Below are positions 8,873-17,119 of a DNA stretch of 64,000 nucleotides, piece after piece. Positions within the stretch are counted from its first letter, which is position 1. Every line of letters begins with the position of its first letter. Position numbers and translations under genes: made by a program. A model generated the notes under the pieces. The model saw only the letters and a program-made list of their open reading frames with translations. It did no database searches and had not been told where the DNA came from. Origin of the DNA: Rhodocista pekingensis (GTDB taxonomy: Bacteria; Pseudomonadota; Alphaproteobacteria; Azospirillales; Azospirillaceae); NCBI RefSeq assembly GCF_042665545.1, contig NZ_JBHTCM010000010.1:868001-932000 (forward strand). Direction: 5' to 3'.

Positions 8873-9080
8873 AGTCCTCCTCATCCGCAGGACCGGCCCA
8901 CTCGGTGAACAGGGCAAAGGGCTCATCCGCCAGCGCCGCCCTCCGCTTGGGACGCAGGATCGCATAGCCCTCGTGGAGGTCGTACTCGATCTCGTCCCCC
9001 GGCCGGATGCGGAGATGTTCCCGGACGGCGAGCGGCAGCACTGTCTGCGCCTTGATGGACACCCTGCTGCTGATCGCCAT
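8859..9080 (-). CDS. AbrB/MazE-family antitoxin
   Basis: The 73-residue protein has a swapped-hairpin AbrB domain (SSRVSIKAQTVLPLAVREHL then RPGDEIEY) and an acidic C-terminal tail (WAGPADEEDYADL) suited to block a MazF toxin. The start at 9080 is chosen because it begins just before the conserved domain and has GGGG upstream. A second ATG at 9113 would add 11 residues. It is the first gene of a two-gene operon with the toxin, and AbrB antitoxins usually repress such operons. Confidence 0.85.
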   Translation of the reverse strand: MAISSRVSIKAQTVLPLAVREHLRIRPGDEIEYDLHEGYAILRPKRRAALADEPFALFTEWAGPADEEDYADL

Positions 9081-9177
9081 GATCGCCCCGGTAAGCGTTC
9101 GTCTTTCCGTCATGTTGACGCCGCGGCCGCGGGCGTCAAGCCGGGGCGGCCGGATCGCGGCCATTACCGCCCGGCCA

Positions 9178-9837
9178 TCACACCCCGGCATCGCCGCCCG
9201 GGTCCTCCAGGATGCCGCGGTAGACCTCCGCCAGCGGGATCGCGGCGTCGATGCTGTCCAGGCGCAGCACGGCGTCCGGCCCTGCCAGCCGTTCCTGCAC
9301 CCAGATGTCGGCTCCCCCGTCGGCCCCATCGCCTCCGGCGTCGCCGGGACCCGCCCGGCCGGGCAGGCGGCGCAGGACGGTGCAGGCGGCCTCGTCCTGC
9401 TCCAGCTCCACGATCTCCCGGATCGACGGGGTCGCCTTGAAGAAGGCGTGCTTGCGGTGCATCTCCGAAGCCGTGTTGGCCGGCGACAGCACCTCCACCA
9501 CCAGCACCGGCTCGCCCGGCCCGGCCGGGGTCCGGCCGCAGCGGACCAGCAGGTCGGGGATGCGGAAGTCGCGGTCCCGGCGGCCATGGTCCACGCCGGA
9601 GCCGATCTCCAGCCGGCACGGGTGCTTCCGGGCGGCCAGCGCATTGCCGATCAACCGGCCCAGCGCAGCCGTGACGGCGCCGTGGTCCGGGCTGGGCGAG
9701 GCCTGGCCGGTCGCCGGATCGTAGTCGCGCAGCACCGGGTAGCCGTCGATCAGTTCCCAGACCAGATCGTCGCCGGAGTCCCAGGCCAGGAACTCCTCCA
9801 CGGTCATGCGGCGGTCGAGCTTGCGCACGGCGGTCAT
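9178..9837 (-). CDS. Uma2-family (DUF820) putative endonuclease
   Basis: The 219-residue protein matches the Uma2 family, a PD-(D/E)XK-like fold common in cyanobacteria and some Alphaproteobacteria. It shows MTVEEFLAWD, WELIDGYPV and SPSPDHGAVTAALG. The likely catalytic core is FRIPDLLVRCGRTPAGPGEP followed by VLVVEVLSP (D...ExE-like). Residues about 160-185 are a Gly/Ala/Asp-rich insertion. Biological role is unknown for the family. It is accessory to the aroA-cmk block and may have arrived with the adjacent TA pair. Confidence 0.85.
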   Translation of the reverse strand: MTAVRKLDRRMTVEEFLAWDSGDDLVWELIDGYPVLRDYDPATGQASPSPDHGAVTAALGRLIGNALAARKHPCRLEIGSGVDHGRRDRDFRIPDLLVRCGRTPAGPGEPVLVVEVLSPANTASEMHRKHAFFKATPSIREIVELEQDEAACTVLRRLPGRAGPGDAGGDGADGGADIWVQERLAGPDAVLRLDSIDAAIPLAEVYRGILEDPGGDAGV

Positions 9838-9931
9838 GGGTGCCTCCCGGGGCGGTCCTGGACCACCTCCGGATATAGCACGGCCGGCACCGTTCCGACA
9901 GGTGGCGCCGGTCGCGGCCGGGCGACCCCGC

Positions 9932-11278
9932 CTATGCCGCCGCGATGTCCGCGCCCAGCCCGTTCATCAGGGCGACGAAGCCGGGGAAGCTGGTGTCGAT
10001 GAAGGCGCCGTCATCCACCCGCACCGGCTGCTCCGTGGCCATGCCCAGGACCAGGAAGCTCATGGCGATGCGGTGGTCCATGGCGGTGGCGACGGTGGCG
10101 CCGCCGGCCGGCGGGCGGCCGCGGCCATGCACCACCATCCAGTCCTCGCCCGCCTCCACCGTCACGCCGCAGGCGGCGAGCCCGTCGGCCATCATGGCCA
10201 GCCGGTCGCTCTCCTTCACCCGCAGCTCGCCGATGCCGCGCATCACCGTGGGCCCCTCGGCGCAGGCGGCGGCGATGCAGAGGACGGGGTATTCGTCGAT
10301 CATGCTGGGGGCACGCTCCGGCGGCACCTCGACCCCGCGCAGGCCGGAGGCGCGCACCAGCAGGTCGGCGACGGGCTCGCCGCCCTCCTCCCGCGGGTTG
10401 GCGTAGGCGATGTCGGCGCCCATCTCCCGCAGCGTCTCGAAGAGGCCGGTGCGGCGCGGGTTGGTGCCGACGCCCGGCAGGGACAGCGCCGAGCCCGGCC
10501 GGATCAGGGCGGCCACGACCGGAAAGGCGGCCGAGCTGGGATCGGCCGGCACCCGCAGGTCGCGCGCCGTCAGCTCGCCCTGGCCGGTGACGGTGGCGGC
10601 CAGGGCGCCGTCACCGGCCTCCTCCACCGTCACCTCGATGCCGAAATGGCGCAGCATGCGCTCGGTGTGGTCGCGCGTCGGCTCCGGCTCGATCACCGTG
10701 GTGCGGCCGGGCGCGTTCAGCCCCGCCAGCAGGATGGCGGACTTCACCTGGGCCGAGGCCACCGGCAGGCGGTAGGCGATGGGCACCGGCCGGTCGGTGC
10801 CGATCACCGCCCCCGGCAGCCGCCCGCCCGAGCGCAGGACGAACCGCGCGCCCATCGTTTCCAGCGGTTTCGTCACCCGCGCCATCGGTCGCTTCGTCAG
10901 CGAGGCGTCGCCCGTCATCACGCTGGTGAAGGGATGCGTCGCCAGCAGCCCCATCAGCAGCCGCGCCGCCGTGCCGCTGTTGCCCATGTCCAGCACCTGC
11001 GCCGGCTCGGCCAGCCCGCCGACGCCGCGGCCGCGGGTGACCCAGGTGCCGTCGGGGAGCCGTTCCGCCTCCGCCCCCAGGGCGCGCAGGGCGGCGGCGG
11101 TGCGCAGCACGTCGTCCCCCTCCAGCAGGCCCTCGATCCGCGTCTCGCCCAGGCTCAGCGCCCCGAACATCAGCGCCCGGTGGGAGATCGACTTGTCGCC
11201 CGGCACCGTGACGGTCCCGGAGAGCGCGCCCGAGCGGCGGGAGAGAAGCGGGCGGGGTCCGGCGGGCGAGGCGGCCAT
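9932..11278 (-). CDS. aroA: 3-phosphoshikimate 1-carboxyvinyltransferase (EPSP synthase)
   Basis: The 448-residue enzyme joins shikimate-3-phosphate and PEP in the shikimate pathway. It shows VTVPGDKSISHRALMFGALS, the PEP loop GNSGTAARLLMG, SAQVKSAILLAGLNA and RDHTERMLRHFG. The set looks like the class II form common in Alphaproteobacteria. The residue at the known glyphosate-sensitivity position is Gly (NSGTA), unlike the Ala of the tolerant CP4 enzyme. The ATG at 11278 precedes the conserved domain; a longer frame upstream adds low-complexity sequence. It is divergent from the FYDLN gene. Confidence 0.97.
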   Translation of the reverse strand: MAASPAGPRPLLSRRSGALSGTVTVPGDKSISHRALMFGALSLGETRIEGLLEGDDVLRTAAALRALGAEAERLPDGTWVTRGRGVGGLAEPAQVLDMGNSGTAARLLMGLLATHPFTSVMTGDASLTKRPMARVTKPLETMGARFVLRSGGRLPGAVIGTDRPVPIAYRLPVASAQVKSAILLAGLNAPGRTTVIEPEPTRDHTERMLRHFGIEVTVEEAGDGALAATVTGQGELTARDLRVPADPSSAAFPVVAALIRPGSALSLPGVGTNPRRTGLFETLREMGADIAYANPREEGGEPVADLLVRASGLRGVEVPPERAPSMIDEYPVLCIAAACAEGPTVMRGIGELRVKESDRLAMMADGLAACGVTVEAGEDWMVVHGRGRPPAGGATVATAMDHRIAMSFLVLGMATEQPVRVDDGAFIDTSFPGFVALMNGLGADIAAA

Positions 11279-11598
11279 GGGGGCTCCGGCGGCAGCAGGG
11301 AACGGATCGGCCCGGACAGGGCCGGGACGGACCGCCGGCGGACGGCCGGCGCCCCCTGCTCCTAGCACATCGCGGCGGGGCCGGGAAACGGCGCGGCGAC
11401 AGGCGGGAGACGCGGCGCGGAGACCGGGACGCAGGCCGGGACGCAGGCCGGGACGGCAGGGGGGCGGCCCGCCCCGGTTGCAGGGGCCTCCGACCCGCGG
11501 ATTCTTTGGTTTGACAGGGGGCGGGCTTCATGGCAGATGCCCCGCCGGAGCCAGCGCGCGGGAATTACCGGGTCCGCGCGGCAAGAAGGAGAAGTCTC
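11279..11598. promoter_or_regulatory. Divergent intergenic region between aroA and the FYDLN gene
   Basis: These 320 bases are very GC-rich. A perfect -35 (TTGACA) lies at 11511-11516, but no good -10 stands 16-18 bases on. An AAGGAGA ribosome site at 11585-11591 precedes the GTG start at 11599. No gene is seen inside the gap. Confidence 0.4.
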
Positions 11599-12009
11599 GT
11601 GGCGAAAGCGGAATGGGGCACGAAGCGCATCTGCCCGAACTGCGGCACGCGCTATTACGACATGCGGAAGGAACCGCCGGCCTGCCCGAGCTGCGGCACC
11701 GTGTTCGATCCCGAGGCGCTGCTGCGCTCCCGCCGGGCGCGGCCGATCCCCGTGGAGGATGTGAAGAAGCCCCCGGTCGAGGCGGACGAGGATGATACGC
11801 TGGGCATCGATTCCGACGAGGGCCCGGCCCGGAACGACGAGGACACGGAGAGCACGGACGACGTGGACGTGACCATCGAGGAGGACGGCCTGGACGAGGA
11901 AGTCGGCGGCGAGGAGGACGAGGACGTCCTGCCCGAGGATGCCGACGAGCTGGGCGACGAAGACGACCTCGGCGAGGTCGTGGACGTGGAGGGCGACGAG
12001 GACCGCTGA
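11599..12009 (+). CDS. TIGR02300 / FYDLN-acid family protein
   Basis: The 136-residue protein starts with a small zinc-ribbon-like module (CPNCGTRYYDMRKEPPACP then SCG), where two CxxC pairs probably bind zinc. The rest is an extremely acidic Asp/Glu tail. This is the alphaproteobacterial TIGR02300 family, of unknown function. YYDM replaces the FYDLN that names the family. The GTG start at 11599 is fixed by AAGGAGA 7 bases upstream. Position next to aroA and tRNA-Ala is conserved in the class. Confidence 0.88.
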   Translation: MAKAEWGTKRICPNCGTRYYDMRKEPPACPSCGTVFDPEALLRSRRARPIPVEDVKKPPVEADEDDTLGIDSDEGPARNDEDTESTDDVDVTIEEDGLDEEVGGEEDEDVLPEDADELGDEDDLGEVVDVEGDEDR

Positions 12010-12181
12010 CGCGGCGATCCCCCGGCCCGCCCGGAGGAACCGAGGAAATCCAAGGGTTTCCGGCATCCTCGAAAAAATTGCGCGGCCGGTGAATTTTCCT
12101 CTTGCCAGGGCGGCCCGGTTCGAAGATAAACAGCGCCCACAGCGACGGCGACCCAGGCCGGCGCGACGAGACAGACGGTTC

Positions 12182-12257
<76 letters not shown>

Positions 12258-12261
12258 ACAA

Positions 12262-12305
12262 AATCAGGGCCTTGGCCGGAAACGGCCAGGGTCCTGATTG
12301 TTTTT
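12262..12305 (+). terminator. Terminator after tRNA-Ala
   Basis: A long stem (AATCAGG...TGGCCG pairing with CGGCCA...CCTGATT, two internal mismatches) is closed by GAAA and followed by GTTTTT. It is a classical intrinsic terminator. Confidence 0.93.
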
Positions 12306-12340
12306 GCGTCTGACGTTTTTCGTGCCTGATCGATTCCCCA

Positions 12341-12369
12341 GCACCGCCCACCGGGCAGGAGGGCGGTGC
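12341..12369 (-). terminator. Hairpin just downstream of the MFS gene
   Basis: GCACCGCCC and GGGCGGTGC form a perfect 9-bp stem with an 11-base loop, 14 bases after the MFS stop. There is no T-run on the minus strand, so it is a weak or 3'-protective hairpin. Confidence 0.4.
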
Positions 12370-12382
12370 CGGCCGGTCGTCC

Positions 12383-13873
12383 CTATGGCTGCGTCGCCAT
12401 CAGCGGTTGGTCCGGCAGCTTTCCCGGCAGCCATAGCCAGGCGGCGGTGCCGGCAAGGAGCGTGAGGAACCCGCCCGTTCCGACCGCGACATGCAGGCCG
12501 GTCAGGAAGGCTTCCTCAGCCTGCGCGGCGACTTCCGGGGCGATGCCCACATGATCGAGCGTCTCGCCCAGCGTGCCCGCCACACCGGGACCGAACAGGC
12601 GGAAACTGAGAGCGGCGAGCGACCCAAGGAGGGTAATGCCCAGCGCATTCCCCAACTCGTTGCTGGTTTCCGCGATTGATCCCGCCGCGCCCGCCCGCTC
12701 GGCCGGGACAGCCGACACCGCGACTTCGGCGACAAGACTGAACGACAGCCCGTAGCCGATGCCGGCGATCACCGTCGAAGCGATGAAGGCTGCGACGCCG
12801 GCCTGTGTGTCGGTGAGCAGCAGGATGAGGACGCCTGCGCTGATGAAGAAATGCGTCGCCACAAGGGCGGCCCTGCGCCCGATCCGCTCCACGATGCGGG
12901 CCGTCCCGACGCAGGTCGCGGTCAGCACGATGGCCCCCGGTAGCGTGATCAGGGCCGTCGTGACCACGTTGAAGCCGAGAACTGTCTGTAGATAGACGCC
13001 GGACAGGTAGCTGGCTGCGGACCAGACAACCAGGGACAGAAGTCCGGTCAGAATCGCAATGGAGAAGACCCTATCCCGGAACAGGCTGACGTCGAGCAGC
13101 GGATGGTCGATACGGGTCTGCCGGCGCAGGAACACCGCAAGGGCAAGAAGACCGGCAATCCCGGCTGCGGATTGCGCCAGCGTGACACCATAGGCGGCAG
13201 CGGTCTTCAGCGACCACGTGGCCAGCAAGATGCCGACGACCGAGAGGATGAGGCTCGGCAGGTCAATCCGTCCGCACGTCGTCGAGCGAACTTCACGCAG
13301 CAGGGCCGGCGCAGCGACCAGGAAGGCGAGCGCGACCGGAACATTGATGAGAAACACGGCCCCCCACTCGAAATGCCGGAGCAGCAGGCCGCCGATAAGG
13401 GGGCCGATGGCGAAGCCAGCCGCGAATGTCGCGGCGAAGATGCCGATGGCCCGCGCGCGCATACGCGGATCAGGAAACAGAACGCTGACAATCGCCAGCC
13501 CGGAGGGCAGCAAGGTCGCGCCACCCAGGCCCATGAGGGCCCGCGCGGCGATCAACATCGCCGATGACTGCGACCCGGCCGCGCAGAGCGATCCCACGGC
13601 GAACACCATTGCGCCGGCCATGATGAGCTTGAGCCGCCCATGACGGTCACCGATGTTGCCGGACGCGATCAGCAGCGATCCGACCACAAAGCCGTAGATG
13701 TCGAGAATCCAGAGCGCCTCGTCGGCCGTCGGAGACAGTGCTGACGTGATGTGCGGCATGGCGAGATAGAGAATCGAGCCGTCCATGGCGACGAGCAGAA
13801 CAAGCGGCAGCACGGCCATCAGACCGAGCCATGCTTTTCGAGTGTCGGGGGGTGGAAGCGTCATGTCGGCCAT
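12383..13873 (-). CDS. DHA2-family MFS drug exporter (SmvA/QacA-like)
   Basis: The 496-residue protein has about 14 hydrophobic segments, the number expected of DHA2 proton-driven multidrug exporters. MDGSILYLAMPHITSAL in TM1, the motif A loop GNIGDRHGRLKLIMAG between TM2 and TM3, and GWXXGP-like stretches fit SmvA-type exporters. The ATG at 13873 has AGAGGA 10 bases upstream; a TTG at 13882 is an alternative. It is divergently paired with a TetR regulator over an obvious operator, so it is likely induced by its toxic substrate. Which substrate cannot be read from sequence. Confidence 0.9.
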   Translation of the reverse strand: MADMTLPPPDTRKAWLGLMAVLPLVLLVAMDGSILYLAMPHITSALSPTADEALWILDIYGFVVGSLLIASGNIGDRHGRLKLIMAGAMVFAVGSLCAAGSQSSAMLIAARALMGLGGATLLPSGLAIVSVLFPDPRMRARAIGIFAATFAAGFAIGPLIGGLLLRHFEWGAVFLINVPVALAFLVAAPALLREVRSTTCGRIDLPSLILSVVGILLATWSLKTAAAYGVTLAQSAAGIAGLLALAVFLRRQTRIDHPLLDVSLFRDRVFSIAILTGLLSLVVWSAASYLSGVYLQTVLGFNVVTTALITLPGAIVLTATCVGTARIVERIGRRAALVATHFFISAGVLILLLTDTQAGVAAFIASTVIAGIGYGLSFSLVAEVAVSAVPAERAGAAGSIAETSNELGNALGITLLGSLAALSFRLFGPGVAGTLGETLDHVGIAPEVAAQAEEAFLTGLHVAVGTGGFLTLLAGTAAWLWLPGKLPDQPLMATQP

Positions 13874-13917
13874 CGCGCACAAATCCTCTGTGACCGCAGG
13901 CGGGGGCCGGCGGATGA

Positions 13918-13961
13918 TTGCATCTGGAGGCGGGGTTTCTGTATACTTTGAGTAAGTTACT
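13918..13961. promoter_or_regulatory. Divergent promoter and TetR operator
   Basis: Plus strand: TTGCAT (13918-13923), 18 bases, TATACT (13942-13947). The perfect palindrome AGTAA-G-TTACT at 13951-13961 lies where tetR transcription should begin. On the minus strand TACCAA and TATACA are 17 bases apart with the palindrome between them. A bound repressor would block both promoters. Confidence 0.65.
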
Positions 13962-13976
13962 TTTGGTAGGTATTGG

Positions 13977-14591
13977 ATGTCAAGCCGATCCGAAGACCGT
14001 CAGATCCCTGCAAAGCGCGTCCGGCTGAGCCGTGAACAGCGGCACCGCCAGCTTCTCGATGTGGCGTGGCGGCTCGCGCGCGAGGAAGGCACCGATGCGC
14101 TGACGCTTCCGCGTCTGGCGGAAGAGGCCGGAATCACCAAGCCGGTGATCTATGACCATTTCGGCACGCGCAACGGATTGCTCACAGCGCTCTATCAGGA
14201 TTTCGACGCTCGCCAGACAAAGGTGATCGACGCCGCGCTGACGGCCCGCGAACCGACCCTGGACGGAACCGCGAAGGTCATTGCCGCGTCCTATGTCGAA
14301 TGCGTTCTGGCCCAGGGACGCGAGATTCCCGGTGTTTTGGCCGGACTTGCCGGTTCCCCGGAGTTGGAGACCGTCAAGCGCGACTATCAACTGGCCTTCA
14401 TCGAGAAATGCCGGAAGGCGTTGGCGCCATGCACGGGCCCCAAAGGCATCGCGCAATCCAGCTTCTGGGCGATGCTTGGCGCGGCGGATGCCTTATCCCA
14501 TGCCGCCGCGTCGGATGCGATCACAGCCGACCAGGCCCGGGCTGAACTTTACGAGATCATCACGGCAATGGTCGGCCGGAGCCATGGGTAG
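13977..14591 (+). CDS. TetR-family transcriptional regulator
   Basis: The 204-residue protein has an N-terminal helix-turn-helix: RQLLDVAWRLAREEG, then LTLPRLAEEAGITKPVIYDHF, the classic TetR signature. The C-terminal helical part is divergent, as usual for ligand-binding domains of this family. It is divergent from the MFS exporter and presumably represses both genes through the palindrome at 13951-13961. Its codon use is a little less GC-biased than neighbouring core genes, which fits acquisition with the exporter. Confidence 0.92.
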   Translation: MSSRSEDRQIPAKRVRLSREQRHRQLLDVAWRLAREEGTDALTLPRLAEEAGITKPVIYDHFGTRNGLLTALYQDFDARQTKVIDAALTAREPTLDGTAKVIAASYVECVLAQGREIPGVLAGLAGSPELETVKRDYQLAFIEKCRKALAPCTGPKGIAQSSFWAMLGAADALSHAAASDAITADQARAELYEIITAMVGRSHG

Positions 14592-14953
14592 AGCCCCTTT
14601 GAGAAGAGCTTTCCGCCCGGTCAGATTGGGCGGCTACGGAGCATGATGGAGCCCATGGCAACGTCGATCATCTTCGGAGAGATCGATGCGGGGCTCATGG
14701 CCGCAGACGAGGGGGCGCCAGCGCGATCAGCCAGACGAAGGTCCGCCCGCCCGCGGCGCGGGAGCCTGAGCCTTACCTGATCCCTCCGGCGCCCCGCGAT
14801 TCCCGGAGGGCAGGTCCGGACGACGGCATGGACCATGCCGGTCGGACGAAGGGACGGACCGGCCTTGTCTGGCCGGGCGCCAGATGGTGAATCTTCGCGC
14901 TCACCGATGGTCCGGGGGCGCTGCCGGCGACAGGCCGGCGGCCATCCCAGGCC
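14592..14953. other. Non-coding gap between tetR and the sugar decarboxylase gene
   Basis: These 362 bases lie between the convergent 3' ends of tetR and the uxs-like gene. No frame has protein-like composition. A CCGGCC/GGCCGG stem near 14860-14880 lacks a T-run. No insertion-sequence ends were found. Confidence 0.4.
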
Positions 14954-15967
14954 CTATGTCCACGAAGGCTCGCGGAGCCCCGCGCCGATGGCTGGGCCGG
15001 GCGAATGGCAAGGGGGGCGGAAACCGAGTTTCCGGGCGAAATAGTCGATGGTCTTCTCCAGCCCGTCCTCCAGCCGCGTCGTCGGCTCCCAGCCAAGAAG
15101 CGCCACCGCCTTGGTGATATCGGGCTTGCGCTGCATCGGGTCGTCTTCCGGCAGGGGCAGGAACACCATCTCGGAGGTCGAGCCGGACATGGAGCGGATC
15201 AGCTCGGCCAGATCCCGGATGCGGAATTCACGGGGGTTGCCGAGATTGATCGGCCCGGTCACCCCCGGGGGCGCGTCCATCAGCCGAATCAGTCCCTCGA
15301 CCAGATCGTCGACATAGCCGAACGACCGGGTCTGGCCGCCGTCGCCGTAGATGGTCAACGGCAGGCCACGCAGCGCCTGGACGATGAAGTTTGAGACCAC
15401 GCGGCCGTCGTCGGGGTGCATGCGCGGACCGTAGGTGTTGAAGATCCGTGCCACCCGGATATCGAGCCCGTGCTGGCGGTGGTAGTCGAAGAACAGCGTC
15501 TCGGCGCAGCGCTTGCCTTCGTCGTAGCAGCCGCGCGGTCCGATCGGATTGACGTTGCCGCGGTAGTCTTCGGGCTGGGGATGCAGGGTGGGATCGCCAT
15601 AGACCTCGGAGGTCGATGCCTGGAGGATGCGGGCCTTCAGGCGCTTGGCCAGGCCCAGCATGTTGATGGCGCCGAGCACGCTGGTCTTGGTGGTCTGCAC
15701 CGGGTCGCGCTGGTAGTGGATGGGCGAGGCCGGGCAGGCGAGGTTGTAGATCTGGTCGACCTCGACATAGAGCGGGAAGGTGACGTCGTGGCGGAGCAGC
15801 TCGAAGCGCGGATGCCCGAACAGGGGAGCGATGTTCTCCTTGTCGCCGGTGAAGAAGTTATCGACGCACAGCACGTCGTCGCCGCGCTCCAGCAGCCGTT
15901 CGCACAGATGCGACCCCAGGAACCCGGCTCCCCCGGTTACCAGGACCCGCTTGCGATGCCCCTTCAT
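14954..15967 (-). CDS. UDP-glucuronate decarboxylase-like NAD-dependent epimerase/dehydratase
   Basis: The 337-residue extended-SDR enzyme has the NAD site VTGGAGFLGSHLCERLL, STSEVYGDP, the catalytic YDEGKR (YxxxK), RIFNTYGPRMHPDDGRVV and LGNPREFRIRDLAELI. This combination matches UXS, which converts UDP-glucuronate to UDP-xylose. dTDP-glucose 4,6-dehydratases share much of it but usually lack EGKR after YD. The ATG at 15967 sits right before the NAD motif. A UDP-pentose donor would fit the glycosyltransferases in this window. It is divergent from the GT2 gene at 16163. Confidence 0.85.
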   Translation of the reverse strand: MKGHRKRVLVTGGAGFLGSHLCERLLERGDDVLCVDNFFTGDKENIAPLFGHPRFELLRHDVTFPLYVEVDQIYNLACPASPIHYQRDPVQTTKTSVLGAINMLGLAKRLKARILQASTSEVYGDPTLHPQPEDYRGNVNPIGPRGCYDEGKRCAETLFFDYHRQHGLDIRVARIFNTYGPRMHPDDGRVVSNFIVQALRGLPLTIYGDGGQTRSFGYVDDLVEGLIRLMDAPPGVTGPINLGNPREFRIRDLAELIRSMSGSTSEMVFLPLPEDDPMQRKPDITKAVALLGWEPTTRLEDGLEKTIDYFARKLGFRPPCHSPGPAIGAGLREPSWT

Positions 15968-16162
15968 GTGCCCCCACCTGAGGTTCGAGCCGGATGGCCG
16001 GCGCGGCGGGAACCATAGGGGGGCCGCCCCCGCCGTTGCAATACTGCGCACCTGCCCGCGCATCGGCGGTGCCCGGCGGTTCGACGGTGCGCTTGACGCT
16101 TCGACCGTTTGCCCCTAATCCGGCTTCCGATCCCATGACCTCCGCTCTGGAAGGCGTGTTCC

Positions 16163-17119
16163 TTGCACCCGGACTGCTGTGATGCACAGGGCCGAATCGC
16201 CCTTGTGGTGCCCGTCTACAACGACGGGACAGCCGCGCGGCGGCTTCTGGAGGAACTTGCCACGGAGGCGCCGGCATCACGGCTGACGGTCCTGCTCGTC
16301 GATGACGGATCGGTGGAGGATGCCCCCCGGCCGGAGGATCTGGCCCGCGTCGGGCTGGCGGGCCGCGTGGTGCGCCTGAGGCGCAACGTCGGACATCAGA
16401 AGGCGCTCGCCATCGGCCTGGCCGAGGCGTTGCGCGACGAGGGCGTGGCGCTCGTCGCCTTCATGGACGGCGACGGGGAAGACCGCCCCGCCGATCTCCC
16501 GCGGCTGCTCGACGCCCTGACCGGGAGCGGGGCGGATATCGCCGTGGCCCAGCGGCAGAAACGCCATGAGACCTGGCTGTTCCTGACCTTCTACACCGTC
16601 TACAAGCCGGTGTTCGCGGCGCTGACGGGAAAACGCATCGATTTCGGCAACTTCATCGTGATGACCCGGGCCGCGGCCGAGCGTCTGTCGCTGATGGAAG
16701 AGACCACGACGCATGTGGCGGGCGCCGTCCTGGCCTCCCGGCTCCGGCTTGTCCGGGTGAAAAGCGACCGGGGCGTCCGATATGCCGGCGCATCCAAGAT
16801 GAACTATGTCGCGCTGATCCTGCACGGGCTGAAGTCCGTCATCGTCTTTTCCGAGGATGTGCTGGTGCGGCTCACGATCCTGTTTGCCGGCATCCTGGGC
16901 CTGGGCGCCCTGGCCCTGGTCGTCGCCCTCGGCTCCAAGCTTTCCGGGCTCGCCACGCCGGGGTGGCTGACCCTGGTGGTTGGCTTCGTTCTGGTCGGCT
17001 GCGCACAGGCCGGCATCCTGGTCTTCATGGCGCTGATGACGGTCATCAGCGCACGACGCACCAACAACGTCACCCCCGTCGAACTGGCGGGCCTGCTTTC
17101 GTCGCGGGACGCACGATGA
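16163..17119 (+). CDS. GT2-family glycosyltransferase with C-terminal membrane helices (GtrB/DPM1-like)
   Basis: The 318-residue protein shows VVPVYNDG, LLVDDGSVED, the NVGHQKALAIGLAEAL block and AFMDGDGEDRPADLP, which is the nucleotide-sugar and metal site of polyprenyl-phosphate sugar transferases. Two membrane segments lie at about residues 230-255 and 265-290. Such enzymes load one sugar on undecaprenyl phosphate at the inner membrane. The only usable start is a TTG at 16163, because an in-frame stop lies shortly upstream and later candidates cut into the domain. It overlaps the next gene by 4 bases (ATGA), so the two probably act together. Confidence 0.85.
   Translation: MHPDCCDAQGRIALVVPVYNDGTAARRLLEELATEAPASRLTVLLVDDGSVEDAPRPEDLARVGLAGRVVRLRRNVGHQKALAIGLAEALRDEGVALVAFMDGDGEDRPADLPRLLDALTGSGADIAVAQRQKRHETWLFLTFYTVYKPVFAALTGKRIDFGNFIVMTRAAAERLSLMEETTTHVAGAVLASRLRLVRVKSDRGVRYAGASKMNYVALILHGLKSVIVFSEDVLVRLTILFAGILGLGALALVVALGSKLSGLATPGWLTLVVGFVLVGCAQAGILVFMALMTVISARRTNNVTPVELAGLLSSRDAR

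Noticed and set aside
14592..14953. Decayed insertion sequence in the gap after tetR
   Set aside because: Phrases resembling transposase tails were looked for but none matched, and no inverted ends were found.
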